A DNA stretch of 64,000 nt from positions 186,001-250,000 of the forward strand of contig JAHCBA010000001.1 of the NCBI GenBank assembly GCA_019634625.1, in the 5' to 3' direction. The notes beneath the pieces were generated by a model, which did no database searches, was not told where the DNA came from, and saw only the letters and a program-made list of their open reading frames with translations. Origin of the DNA: Verrucomicrobiia bacterium (GTDB taxonomy: Bacteria > Verrucomicrobiota > Verrucomicrobiia > Limisphaerales > CAIMTB01). Numbering within the stretch: the stretch's first letter is position 1; each line of letters opens with the position of its first letter. The position numbers and the translations under genes were made by a program. Shown one piece after another: positions 45,874 through 54,306 of the stretch.

Positions 45874-48118
45874 TCACCCCCCGCTCCGGCGGTCCCGCCT
45901 GCCCTTCGGTCCCAACCCGAACGGTGCCCACCGACCACGGATGACCCGAGGGAGTCCCCCACCGCCATCCCGGCACCGAAGGCCATCCCTCGTCACCCAC
46001 CTGCCCCCATTCCACGGCCTGGACCAGGACGGTCCCGGGTTCACCCCCCGCCTCACCGTATCCAGCCTCCGAGTCGAAGGAAGGTGCGTCCCCAATCCAC
46101 CGTTGGATCCGCGGCGGACCCGCCGCCGCACGCAGTGCAAGCACCCGCCGGGCTAATTCCTCCACGGGCTGGCCCTCCCGCCCACCCGCCCCCAACACCT
46201 CCGGTCGCGCCCCCAGGACCAGCCCTTCCACTCCGACCAACGCGTCCGGGATCGGCACTACACCTCCCTCCCACGCCGCGCCGCCAATTCCCTCCAACAA
46301 CGCCCGCACTTCCCGCCCCACGTCGCCCACTATTCGCTCCCGCAAGAACCGGCCGACTGCCGGTTCCGCCAGGTGCCCCCAGCGTCGCGCCGCCCATGCG
46401 GTGTCAAATCCAGCCCCGTTCCGCGGTCGTTCCAGCCGCCATCCCTCCGTCCCATCACCAAGTTCCGTCACGCAGGCCGTCACTCCAATCGGTTCCAACG
46501 AATGCCACGGCTGCTGCTCCCGGTACCACGCCGCCCCACGGACCCGTGCCTGCATCCGCACCAACTCCCGCGCCACCCTTCCGCAGGCCACATTGTACAC
46601 CTCCCCATCCCCGGCCAGGAACGCCAGGCGCGCCAGCGCAATCGCACCCGCCGCCTCATCCCCCACACCCGCCGTCCGCCATGCCCCAAGTCCCGCCCAA
46701 CCGCCCCGCTCTCCCCTCAGCGCCAACGCCCGCCACTCCAGCCACCTCGCCCCCAGGACAGCCTCGTCCCCGGAAAACCGCGTGTACGCCCACAACGCCT
46801 GCCACAGTGCCGTTCGCACCGCAGTCCCCGCTTCCGCCAGGCCTTTCCCATCCCACCCAAACCCCTCCAGCCGGCGCTTGAGCTGGGCCGCCACCCACAT
46901 TCGCGTCCCCTCGTCATAGTACGGCAATCCCCGCGCCACCCACTCCCAGGCCCGCAGTGCCTCCACCCCATCCCCGGTCGGGAACGCCCCGGAGGCCTCC
47001 CCGGCAACCCACCGGCGCGCCGCCTCCCGAACCCCCTCCAACGCCTCCCGAACCGCGTCCGTCGCCCCCGGGTCCAGCGCCCGCACTGCCTCCACCTCAT
47101 CCACATACCGCAACACCTGAAACCGGATCTCGTATCCCTCCACCCCAGGCACCCCGAAGTACGGCCCGTACGGCGTCGCGATCTCGAAATCGAAGGGCGG
47201 CTTCGAGAACTCCACCGGAAAGGACTGCCCCTTGGTCAATACCAACCCCAGCGTCGGACTCACCGGTGCCACATGGAGCGGTCGGGTCCCCCATTCGTCC
47301 CCGATCTCCAACCACCGGTACGCCTGCCGCACCACCACCTCCCCCCGCCGCGCATCCACCCGCACCGTCTCCTCCACCCCAATCGGAAACCGCCGCGTCG
47401 CCCCCGCCCAGTATCGCAGCCGCGTCAGGGGATCCCGCGCCACCACGGTTCCCCATTCCCACGTCAATAAGCCCTTCTCCTTGAACCCCTGGTCCGTGAG
47501 GAATTCCCGCCCCTGCTGCGGTGGCTTGTAATACCCGTACAGCGGCATCGCCGTGAAATGCCCCGCCTCCCCCGCGAAACGCAAGGCCACCCCGTCCTCA
47601 TCCAGGTCCACCCGCTCCGGTCGTCGCTCCAAGAACACCGCCCACGGACTGTCCCAATCCTCCCAGCCCTCCGCCCCGGGGAAACCCGTCAGCAACCAGT
47701 TCTCCCGCATCTCCCCCCCGGCAATCCCATGACCCGGGCGCAACACCGCGATCCCGGTCGGCGACGAGTAGGCCAGGAAGGTCGGCCCCCCCAGTCCCAA
47801 TCGCCCCAGTTCGCCAAAGAGCCGCACCGTGTCCGCCCTCGTGCGCCACAAGGTTGCCGGCGACAACTCCGTCTGGATCACCGACAACCACGCATTCGTC
47901 GTCAGCCCGTCCGGCCCCCGCGGCCCCTGCCGTCCTTCGCGCCCCCGGTCTGCCGTCCCAACCTCCTCGATCCGCGTCCATCGACCCTGATCCCCGCCCG
48001 GACGTCCGTCGCCCCGCCACCCATCGCAGCCGGCCGCCAGCCAGCCGGTCAATAGGACCACGCTCCAGCCCGTCACGACCCGGCCCCGTCCCTCCTTCCA
48101 CGCCCCGGCACCCTTCAT
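45830..48118 (-). CDS. large lipoprotein of unknown function
   Basis: 762 residues from ATG 48118, overlapping the stop of the PQQ-like gene by four bases. Lipobox LTGWLAAGC places the lipidated Cys near residue 31. The N-terminal half is beta-rich (about 150-370, with WEWGTVVARDPLTRLRYWAG). The C-terminal half is helical and repetitive, resembling an alpha/alpha toroid (about 380-660, with WVARGLPYYDEGTRMWVAAQ). That two-part layout recalls some polysaccharide-active enzymes, but no catalytic signature is recognised. It is the last gene of a five-gene leftward operon. Confidence 0.65.
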   Translation of the reverse strand: MKGAGAWKEGRGRVVTGWSVVLLTGWLAAGCDGWRGDGRPGGDQGRWTRIEEVGTADRGREGRQGPRGPDGLTTNAWLSVIQTELSPATLWRTRADTVRLFGELGRLGLGGPTFLAYSSPTGIAVLRPGHGIAGGEMRENWLLTGFPGAEGWEDWDSPWAVFLERRPERVDLDEDGVALRFAGEAGHFTAMPLYGYYKPPQQGREFLTDQGFKEKGLLTWEWGTVVARDPLTRLRYWAGATRRFPIGVEETVRVDARRGEVVVRQAYRWLEIGDEWGTRPLHVAPVSPTLGLVLTKGQSFPVEFSKPPFDFEIATPYGPYFGVPGVEGYEIRFQVLRYVDEVEAVRALDPGATDAVREALEGVREAARRWVAGEASGAFPTGDGVEALRAWEWVARGLPYYDEGTRMWVAAQLKRRLEGFGWDGKGLAEAGTAVRTALWQALWAYTRFSGDEAVLGARWLEWRALALRGERGGWAGLGAWRTAGVGDEAAGAIALARLAFLAGDGEVYNVACGRVARELVRMQARVRGAAWYREQQPWHSLEPIGVTACVTELGDGTEGWRLERPRNGAGFDTAWAARRWGHLAEPAVGRFLRERIVGDVGREVRALLEGIGGAAWEGGVVPIPDALVGVEGLVLGARPEVLGAGGREGQPVEELARRVLALRAAAGPPRIQRWIGDAPSFDSEAGYGEAGGEPGTVLVQAVEWGQVGDEGWPSVPGWRWGTPSGHPWSVGTVRVGTEGQAGPPERGVISPNAVQLRWAEAR

Positions 48119-49689
48119 GGCCGCAGGGGGATCCGGAAGGCCGCCGCCTCCCGGTCGTTGCGCACCAGCAACAGGTCGCCCGCCAGCGCCGGCGGGTTCC
48201 ACGTCTTGCCCTCCAACGCCCGGAACCGCGCCACCTCCCGAAATGCCTCCGGCTTCGCCTCCACCAGCGCCACCTCGCCGCTCTCCGTCGTCACCAGAAT
48301 CCACTCGTCCACCAGCAACACCTGTCCGTGCCCGTACCGTTCCCCATCCCAACGCCGCGTCCCGTCCGCCAGGTCCACGCAGACCAGCCGGCCATCGTCC
48401 AGCCCGTACACATACCCGCCCCGCAGCAGCACATTGGCGAACTTCGACCGCAACCGGATCGACCGCCACACCAACCGGTCCGCAGACCACGTCCCACCCT
48501 CGCCGCGTTCAATCTCCACCAGGTGGGAACCGGTCCCGTACCCGCTCGAAATCAGGACCCGCCGGTCGTCCACCGCCCGGGGATCCGCCACATGCGGATG
48601 TCCCCCGCGCCACGCGTACGCCCACAACAGCGCCCCGTCCCGCGGATCGTGCGCCGCCGCCGCCGCCGCCGTGAAGGTCAGGATCTGCGGCACCCCCAGC
48701 AAGGTCTCCACCCGTGGCGAACTGTAATGCGCCGAAGACTCCCCCCCTGACCACACCCACGCCCCAGTGTCCGCCCGCAGTGCCACCAGCGAAACCCCCG
48801 CCCTCCCGCGCGGCGCCACGATCACCCGATCCCCATGGACCAGCGGCGAACTGCTCACACCCCACTCCAGCTCATCCATCGGCACCGCCCCCACCACGTT
48901 CGTCCCCCACACCACCGCGCCGCTCGCCAGATCGAGACAACTCAAATGACCCGTCGCCCCGATCGCATACACCCGACCCCCATGCACCGTCGGCGTGGCC
49001 CTCGGCCCCACCCCGCCAATCGGATTGTCGTACCGGGCCTCCACCCGATGCTCCCAGCGCAGCCTCCCGGACATCCACTCCCGGGCCGTCACCACCTCAA
49101 ACGCACCGTCCTGCTCCTGCGTCAACGCCAGCCCGTCCGCCACCGCAAAACCACCCCATCCCGACCCCACCGGCTGCCGCCAGACCAGCCCCGGAGCCCG
49201 CGCCGCCCAGTCCGGATCCAATCCCACCCCGCGCAATTCCCCGGTCCGCTCCGGCCCCAGGAATTGTGGAAACGATGCCGCGGAACCCGTCCCCGATCCC
49301 GCCACACCCCCCCCTCCACCCTCCCCCTCGTCCATCACCGCCGCCCGCGCCCGCGGCTTCCATCGCGGTTCCAGAATCGGCACCAGATCCCCCGTCACCC
49401 CCTCATACCGAAATGCCGCCACCCCCAATCCCACCGCCACCACCGCCCCCGCCAGCCCATACCATCGCCACCGACCCGGTGCCCTCGAAAAAAACATCCA
49501 CCAGAGCATCAACAACCCCACCCCGCCGATCAACGCGCTCCCCACCTGCATCACCTGCTGCTGCCGAGGCGTGTCCTCGCCGCCCAGGACCCGTGCCACC
49601 CGCAGCACCACCAACGCCACAATCGCCACCGCCGGCCACCAGCGGATGCGGACCCTCCCGCCCGGCACCTTCTGATCGAGTTCGCTCAT
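48115..49689 (-). CDS. membrane-anchored PQQ-type beta-propeller protein
   Basis: 524 residues. Three N-terminal membrane helices (about 15-35, 47-67 and 77-93), then a periplasmic propeller (about 130-524) built from PQQ-like blades such as GRVYAIGATGHLSCLDLASG, with further D-x-x-x-G-x-x-x-W turns. No PQQ or metal-binding residues are evident, so it is probably a binding or scaffold protein (BamB-like outrons, quinoprotein-type) rather than a dehydrogenase. Four-base overlaps link it to the oxoamine synthase gene upstream and the lipoprotein gene downstream. Confidence 0.8.
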   Translation of the reverse strand: MSELDQKVPGGRVRIRWWPAVAIVALVVLRVARVLGGEDTPRQQQVMQVGSALIGGVGLLMLWWMFFSRAPGRWRWYGLAGAVVAVGLGVAAFRYEGVTGDLVPILEPRWKPRARAAVMDEGEGGGGGVAGSGTGSAASFPQFLGPERTGELRGVGLDPDWAARAPGLVWRQPVGSGWGGFAVADGLALTQEQDGAFEVVTAREWMSGRLRWEHRVEARYDNPIGGVGPRATPTVHGGRVYAIGATGHLSCLDLASGAVVWGTNVVGAVPMDELEWGVSSSPLVHGDRVIVAPRGRAGVSLVALRADTGAWVWSGGESSAHYSSPRVETLLGVPQILTFTAAAAAAHDPRDGALLWAYAWRGGHPHVADPRAVDDRRVLISSGYGTGSHLVEIERGEGGTWSADRLVWRSIRLRSKFANVLLRGGYVYGLDDGRLVCVDLADGTRRWDGERYGHGQVLLVDEWILVTTESGEVALVEAKPEAFREVARFRALEGKTWNPPALAGDLLLVRNDREAAAFRIPLRP

Positions 49690-50780
49690 CCCCGGTCACG
49701 GTGGAACGAATCCAGCACCTCCCGCAAGTTCGCCATCTGCCCGGCGCTGTGCTCGCTCGAAATCGCAAACCGGAAGTACTCCGGCGCCGGCCCGTTCGGA
49801 TAACGCATCCGCGGTGGCAGAATGCCCGCCGCCCGCAATCGCCGCCCCAACTCCGCCCCCCCGCCTCCCGTCGGTGCCAGACTGAACATCGGCCCCGGCC
49901 CGTCACCCGCCCCCGAAACCACCCCTCGCATCCGGTCCATGTTCGTCGCCAACCGCTCCCGCCGCACCCCCCCCTCCTCGGCCAGCACCCACAGACTCTC
50001 CAACGCCGCCGCCGCGCACACCGGCGGCATCGGCGTGTTGCCCGTGTAAAGCGCACTCCTCTCCAGCACCCGCCGCCGAAATCCTGCCCCCCCCGCCACC
50101 CAACCCCCGTAACACCCCAACGCCTTGCTCAACGTCCCCGTCAACACCACCCGCCCCGCCGGCACCCCTGTCCACTCGATCGTCCCCCGCCCGCGCCGCC
50201 CCAGCACCCCAACCCCGTGCGCGTCGTCCACCAGCAGCGTCGCCCCGCGCGGCAGCACCTCCAGATATGCCCCCAGCGGCGCCACTTCCCCGCTCTGCGA
50301 AAACAACCCGTCGGTCATCACCAGGACCCTCGCTCCCGCCCCCTCCGCCAGCGCCCCCCTCAACCCGTCCGCGTCCCGGTGCGGAAACCGCCCGATCGGC
50401 AACCCCGTCCATCGCGCCGCATCCACCAGGCACCCATGGGCCCTCGCATCCAGCAGCACCCGGTCATGGCTCCCCGCCAGGGCCTGCACCGCCACCCACG
50501 GAGCCACATACCCCGACGACGTCAGCACCACCCGCTCCCGAATCCCCAGAAACGCCCGCAACGCCTCCTCCAGCTCCTTGTACACCTCCAGGTTCCCGGT
50601 CGTCATCCGCGAAGCCCCCGCGCTCAACCCCATCGTCTCCACCGCCGCCGCCCCCGCCGCCCGAACCCGCGCATGCCAGGACATCTTCAAGTAGTCGCTC
50701 CCCCCGAAGTACGACAGGCGCCGCCCCCCTTCCTCCACCCATGTCGGGGCGACCAGCCGAAGCGCACGCGGTTCCTGCAC
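49686..50780 (-). CDS. alpha-oxoamine synthase family PLP enzyme (BioF/KBL-like)
   Basis: About 364 residues; best start is GTG 50780 (VQEPRALRLVAPTW). The open frame runs further upstream without coding character. PLP fold type I, with the Schiff-base Lys in VLTGTLSKALGCYGGW; other landmarks are YLKMSWHARVRAAG, MTTGNLEVYKELEE and TLLVDDAHGVGVLG. The family joins acyl-CoA and amino acids (7-keto-8-aminopelargonate, 2-amino-3-ketobutyrate, sphinganine precursors). The operon with a membrane GTPase and propeller protein argues against plain biotin synthesis. Substrate unknown. Confidence 0.85.
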   Translation of the reverse strand: MQEPRALRLVAPTWVEEGGRRLSYFGGSDYLKMSWHARVRAAGAAAVETMGLSAGASRMTTGNLEVYKELEEALRAFLGIRERVVLTSSGYVAPWVAVQALAGSHDRVLLDARAHGCLVDAARWTGLPIGRFPHRDADGLRGALAEGAGARVLVMTDGLFSQSGEVAPLGAYLEVLPRGATLLVDDAHGVGVLGRRGRGTIEWTGVPAGRVVLTGTLSKALGCYGGWVAGGAGFRRRVLERSALYTGNTPMPPVCAAAALESLWVLAEEGGVRRERLATNMDRMRGVVSGAGDGPGPMFSLAPTGGGGAELGRRLRAAGILPPRMRYPNGPAPEYFRFAISSEHSAGQMANLREVLDSFHRDRG

Positions 50781-50866
50781 CCCCCGATTCAGCCCGCTTC
50801 CAACCCGCCGCCAAAGCCGAATCTCCAGCCGAATCTCGAGCCGAATCGCCGCATTCCTCCCCCCTC

Positions 50867-52327
50867 CTACCCACCCCCCGCTCCACCGTCCCGCCAGGGC
50901 GCCGTGCCCGCCACGACCAGTCGCGACGTCACCAGGTCCCGTAGCGCCTCCCGCTCCTCCGGCCCCATCCGGCCCCGTCGAATCCGCCCGAAATGCCGCT
51001 CCGCCTCGCGCCGGTCCGCATCGGGCCACCGGGCACTCGACAACCCCGCCCGTTCCAACGCGGCCTTCAGGGCCCCGCTGTCGATCACCGCCTCGTCCCG
51101 TCGCGCGTGCGCCCGGTGGATCACATAGCAGAACACCCCCATCGCCCGGTCCATCAGGATCCACGGGAAATTGATCGCGCCGTACGGCCCCACCGCCAGC
51201 GCACTCCCCCCCAGCCGCACCCGCTGCCCCAACCCGGGCACCGTCACCTTCAACTCGGGCCGCCGCCACCCCAGCACCAGCGCCCCGGCCGCCCCGGCCA
51301 ATCCCCCGATCGCCGCCCCCGCCAGCAGCGTGTGCCCGGCCAGCAGCACGTCCACCCCCACCCCCGTCGCCGCACCCCCCAGCGCCCCCGCCCCCACCAA
51401 CTGCCGCGTCGTCAGCCCAAACGCCCGCCAGGTGTCCGCACTGAACAAATCGGCATCGTACACCGGTGCCTCCCCCGTCAACGCCCGCACCCGCCGGTGT
51501 CCAAACAACCGGATCATCGCCCGGTGCGCCTCCAGTTCACGCGCCCCAACGTTCCGCGTGAACCGGGCCTTCAACCCCTCCGCCACCCGGTCCCGCTCCA
51601 TCCCGTTCGTCGGCGGCGCCCCGGCCACTTCCTGATGCGTCAGCGCGTCCACCAGCAACTCGACCACGATCTCCGCGCACTCCCGCAACCGGTCCTCCCA
51701 CGCCTCCCGATACAACGCCACCGCCCGCCCCAGCTTCGGTTTCCACGTCTGCTCGATCCCCGCCAGGGTCTCCAGCAACTCCACCCGGTCCGCAAACCCC
51801 GCCCGATGCGCGTTGAACTCGCGCACCGCGTTGAAATGCAACCCCAGCCGCCGCTTCCACTCCGCCACATGATCGTCCCGTCCCGTCCGGTTGATCACCG
51901 CCAGTCGCGGCTGCCCGGTCAACCGCAGGATCTCCATCTCGGCCGCGTGCAGTTCCAGCACCGGCTCCGACCCGTCCACCACGTAAAGAATCCCCGCCCC
52001 TTCCTCGATCAGCGGACGAAACAGCGTGCACTCCGCCCGGTAATCCTCGTTGTCCCGGTGCCGCACCACAAACTCCCGGAACACCGACAGCGGCTCCCTG
52101 GCCCGGGCCGCCGCCGCCAGTTCCGGCAGGGCTTCCAGCGCGTTCTGAAATCCCGGGGTGTCGTAAAACACAAACAAATCCTGCACCGCAAACCGCTGGC
52201 ACTCGACCGTCTCCCCCGCCATCGCGCTGATCCGGACCTGGTCGTCCTCCGCCAGCGTCGAAACCACCGACGACTTCCCGTGGTTCACCGCCCCCACCAC
52301 CGCAAACGTCGGAATCGTGTCGCTCAC
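50867..52327 (-). CDS. DUF3482 GTPase
   Basis: 486 residues from GTG 52327, overlapping the DUF2868 stop (GTGA). G1 motif GAVNHGKSS at 12-20, G3 DTPGF at 56-60, G4-like NRTGRDD around 155. A hydrophobic Gly/Ala-rich segment (about 310-370) suggests a membrane-inserting hairpin. The pairing of this GTPase with a DUF2868 membrane protein is a known two-gene arrangement. Its cellular role is not established; Era/dynamin-like membrane work is possible. Confidence 0.88.
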   Translation of the reverse strand: MSDTIPTFAVVGAVNHGKSSVVSTLAEDDQVRISAMAGETVECQRFAVQDLFVFYDTPGFQNALEALPELAAAARAREPLSVFREFVVRHRDNEDYRAECTLFRPLIEEGAGILYVVDGSEPVLELHAAEMEILRLTGQPRLAVINRTGRDDHVAEWKRRLGLHFNAVREFNAHRAGFADRVELLETLAGIEQTWKPKLGRAVALYREAWEDRLRECAEIVVELLVDALTHQEVAGAPPTNGMERDRVAEGLKARFTRNVGARELEAHRAMIRLFGHRRVRALTGEAPVYDADLFSADTWRAFGLTTRQLVGAGALGGAATGVGVDVLLAGHTLLAGAAIGGLAGAAGALVLGWRRPELKVTVPGLGQRVRLGGSALAVGPYGAINFPWILMDRAMGVFCYVIHRAHARRDEAVIDSGALKAALERAGLSSARWPDADRREAERHFGRIRRGRMGPEEREALRDLVTSRLVVAGTAPWRDGGAGGG

Positions 52328-53883
52328 GCCGCCCCTCCCCCCGACGTTCCGTTCCCACCCGCGTCCGTCACCCCACCCCCCGTCACCAGCCCCGGCCACG
52401 ATTCCACCGTCCACCGCAGCCCGTTCGCCGCCTGAAACCGACGCCAGTGCCGCAACTCCTCCTCGGTCGCCCGGCCCCACCCCTCTTCCCCCGACCGCCC
52501 CGCCACCAGGAGCACCGACTCCCCTTGCCCCCCGGACGCCTCCCCGATCCGCCTCAGACACACCGCCATCGCCCGGATCGGCGAGCGACGCCCCGGCACC
52601 ACCACCACAATCCCCGCCCTCTCCCCATCCCGGCTCCCCGCCGCCGCCATCACCTCCGGGTTCCCGCTCGGATGGTCGATCCGCACCGGCATCGTCTCAT
52701 CCACCCGCCACCCCAACGCCCGACTCACCCCGCCTTCCAGCGCCGCCCGATCCATCCCCATCTCCGCCGCCACCAGGGCCAGGCACGGCGCCCCGCTCTC
52801 CTCGTGCGCCATCGCCGGTGCCGGCGGTTCCGGTTCCGGTACGGTCATCCCCGGCTCCTCCGTCCGCACCACCGGACCCGTCAGCCGACGGTACAACGCA
52901 TTCCCCCGTTCGTGATTGAACGACACGGCCCGCAGCCCCGCCCGCAACCGGTACATCGCCCACGCCAGCAGCAACACCCGCGGCGCCAATCCATAAATCC
53001 CCACCGCGTACGCCAGGAACGGCCACCACGATGCCGTCGCCGCCGGATCCAACGCACCCACCCCGGCCGTGTACGTGAACCGGCTCCCCACGATCTCCTG
53101 CAAGCCAGGCTTCGCCTGCGGGGCCCACGCCGACCACGGCCACGCCATGGCCGTCACCAGCCGCTCCACCGCCTCGGGCCCCAGCGACAGCGTCGATTGC
53201 CACCCGAACGCCAGATCCGTCGCCGCCACGTGTGCCAGCAGCACCGCCAGCACCCCGCCACTGAACGCCACCGCAAACCCCTGGGTCACAATCCACACCG
53301 GCCACATCGCCAGAGATCCGTAGATCTCGCGCTTCCGCGACACCGTCGCCAGCGCCCCCCTCAACCCTTCCCGCTGCTCCCCGGGCAGCCGCCTCAACCC
53401 CGCGTGACCGAGCCATGCCAATCCCGTCAGAAGCGCCCGAACCGGCCTCACCTCGTCCCACCCTCCCGTCGCCCACCGCAACATCCCCAGCCCCATCGTC
53501 GCCACCAGAAACAGCAGCGGCACCCCCACCGTCACCCCAAGAAACAACGCCACATTCACCGGGTACGCCCCCCGGTAGTTCAACAATCCGCCCGTCACCG
53601 CCGCCCCCACCATCGCCCCCACCACCCATCCCATCACCCCCAGCAGACGCCACGCCGCGCTCACCGTCCGACCCGGCAGCCTTCCCTCCTCCCCCTCCCG
53701 CCGCGTCTCCAGCCAGGCCCGCAACACCGTCCGCCGCCGTTCCCGGGGCAAGGCCGGCATCCCCCCCCGCATCCGCCCCAATACCCTCTCCCGCACGCCA
53801 GCCTCATCCGCCCCGGATTCCCGCCCCAGCAGGTATTCCAGGTCGATCACGTCGGCAATGCTCCAGGAGCTCGGACGGCGCAC
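52324..53883 (-). CDS. DUF2868 integral membrane protein
   Basis: 519 residues. N-terminal helical cytoplasmic part (1-80, VIDLEYLLGRESGADEAGVR), membrane helices at about 90-140 (LLGVMGWVVGAMVGAAVTGG, then NVALFLGVTVGVPLLFLVAT), about 200-235 and 285-315, then a soluble C-terminal domain (about 330-519). It is first in the operon, coupled by GTGA overlap to the DUF3482 GTPase, matching the known DUF2868-DUF3482 pair. Function is unknown. Confidence 0.88.
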   Translation of the reverse strand: MRRPSSWSIADVIDLEYLLGRESGADEAGVRERVLGRMRGGMPALPRERRRTVLRAWLETRREGEEGRLPGRTVSAAWRLLGVMGWVVGAMVGAAVTGGLLNYRGAYPVNVALFLGVTVGVPLLFLVATMGLGMLRWATGGWDEVRPVRALLTGLAWLGHAGLRRLPGEQREGLRGALATVSRKREIYGSLAMWPVWIVTQGFAVAFSGGVLAVLLAHVAATDLAFGWQSTLSLGPEAVERLVTAMAWPWSAWAPQAKPGLQEIVGSRFTYTAGVGALDPAATASWWPFLAYAVGIYGLAPRVLLLAWAMYRLRAGLRAVSFNHERGNALYRRLTGPVVRTEEPGMTVPEPEPPAPAMAHEESGAPCLALVAAEMGMDRAALEGGVSRALGWRVDETMPVRIDHPSGNPEVMAAAGSRDGERAGIVVVVPGRRSPIRAMAVCLRRIGEASGGQGESVLLVAGRSGEEGWGRATEEELRHWRRFQAANGLRWTVESWPGLVTGGGVTDAGGNGTSGGGAA

Positions 53884-53948
53884 CGCTCTTGCCTAGGTCC
53901 CGCAACCGCGATTGTCAGTCCCAAACCGGCCCAACCCTCCCCTCACCG

Positions 53949-54105
53949 TGCATCCCGGAGTTGCGGGTCGAGGCACGAAGTTCGCGAAGCGTTGCCTCGG
54001 AGGGCCGAGTTCCACGAGGCCGCAACGGTGTGAAGCGTTGGGTCGAGGACTCGCGGAGCTCGTCCCTCCGATTCGCTGCCTCCTCACCCACAACTCCGGC
54101 ATGCA
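53949..54105 (-). repeat. 157-bp palindromic element, copy D
   Basis: Full-length reverse copy. Flanking direct repeats CTCCCCTCACC at 53937-53947 and 54109-54119, with G on the left and CCG on the right between element and repeat. It occupies most of the 423-bp gap between the DUF2868 gene start and the sensor kinase. The remainder of that gap holds no gene. Confidence 0.92.
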
Positions 54106-54306
54106 CCGCTCCCCTCACCCCCCCGCCCAGGGACGGGATCGCTGCGGCAACGCGCCCCTCTTGGCGGAGACATTTTCCGATCCGGAATCCTTCGAAGGCA
54201 CCCCCTGCATGGCCAGCCGCTGGGAGGCCCCCGGCCACAGCCGTCACCGCGCCGATTGTGGCCTTCGGGCACGTGTGCTACCGTCGAATCGCATCAGGAG
54301 AGCTCC

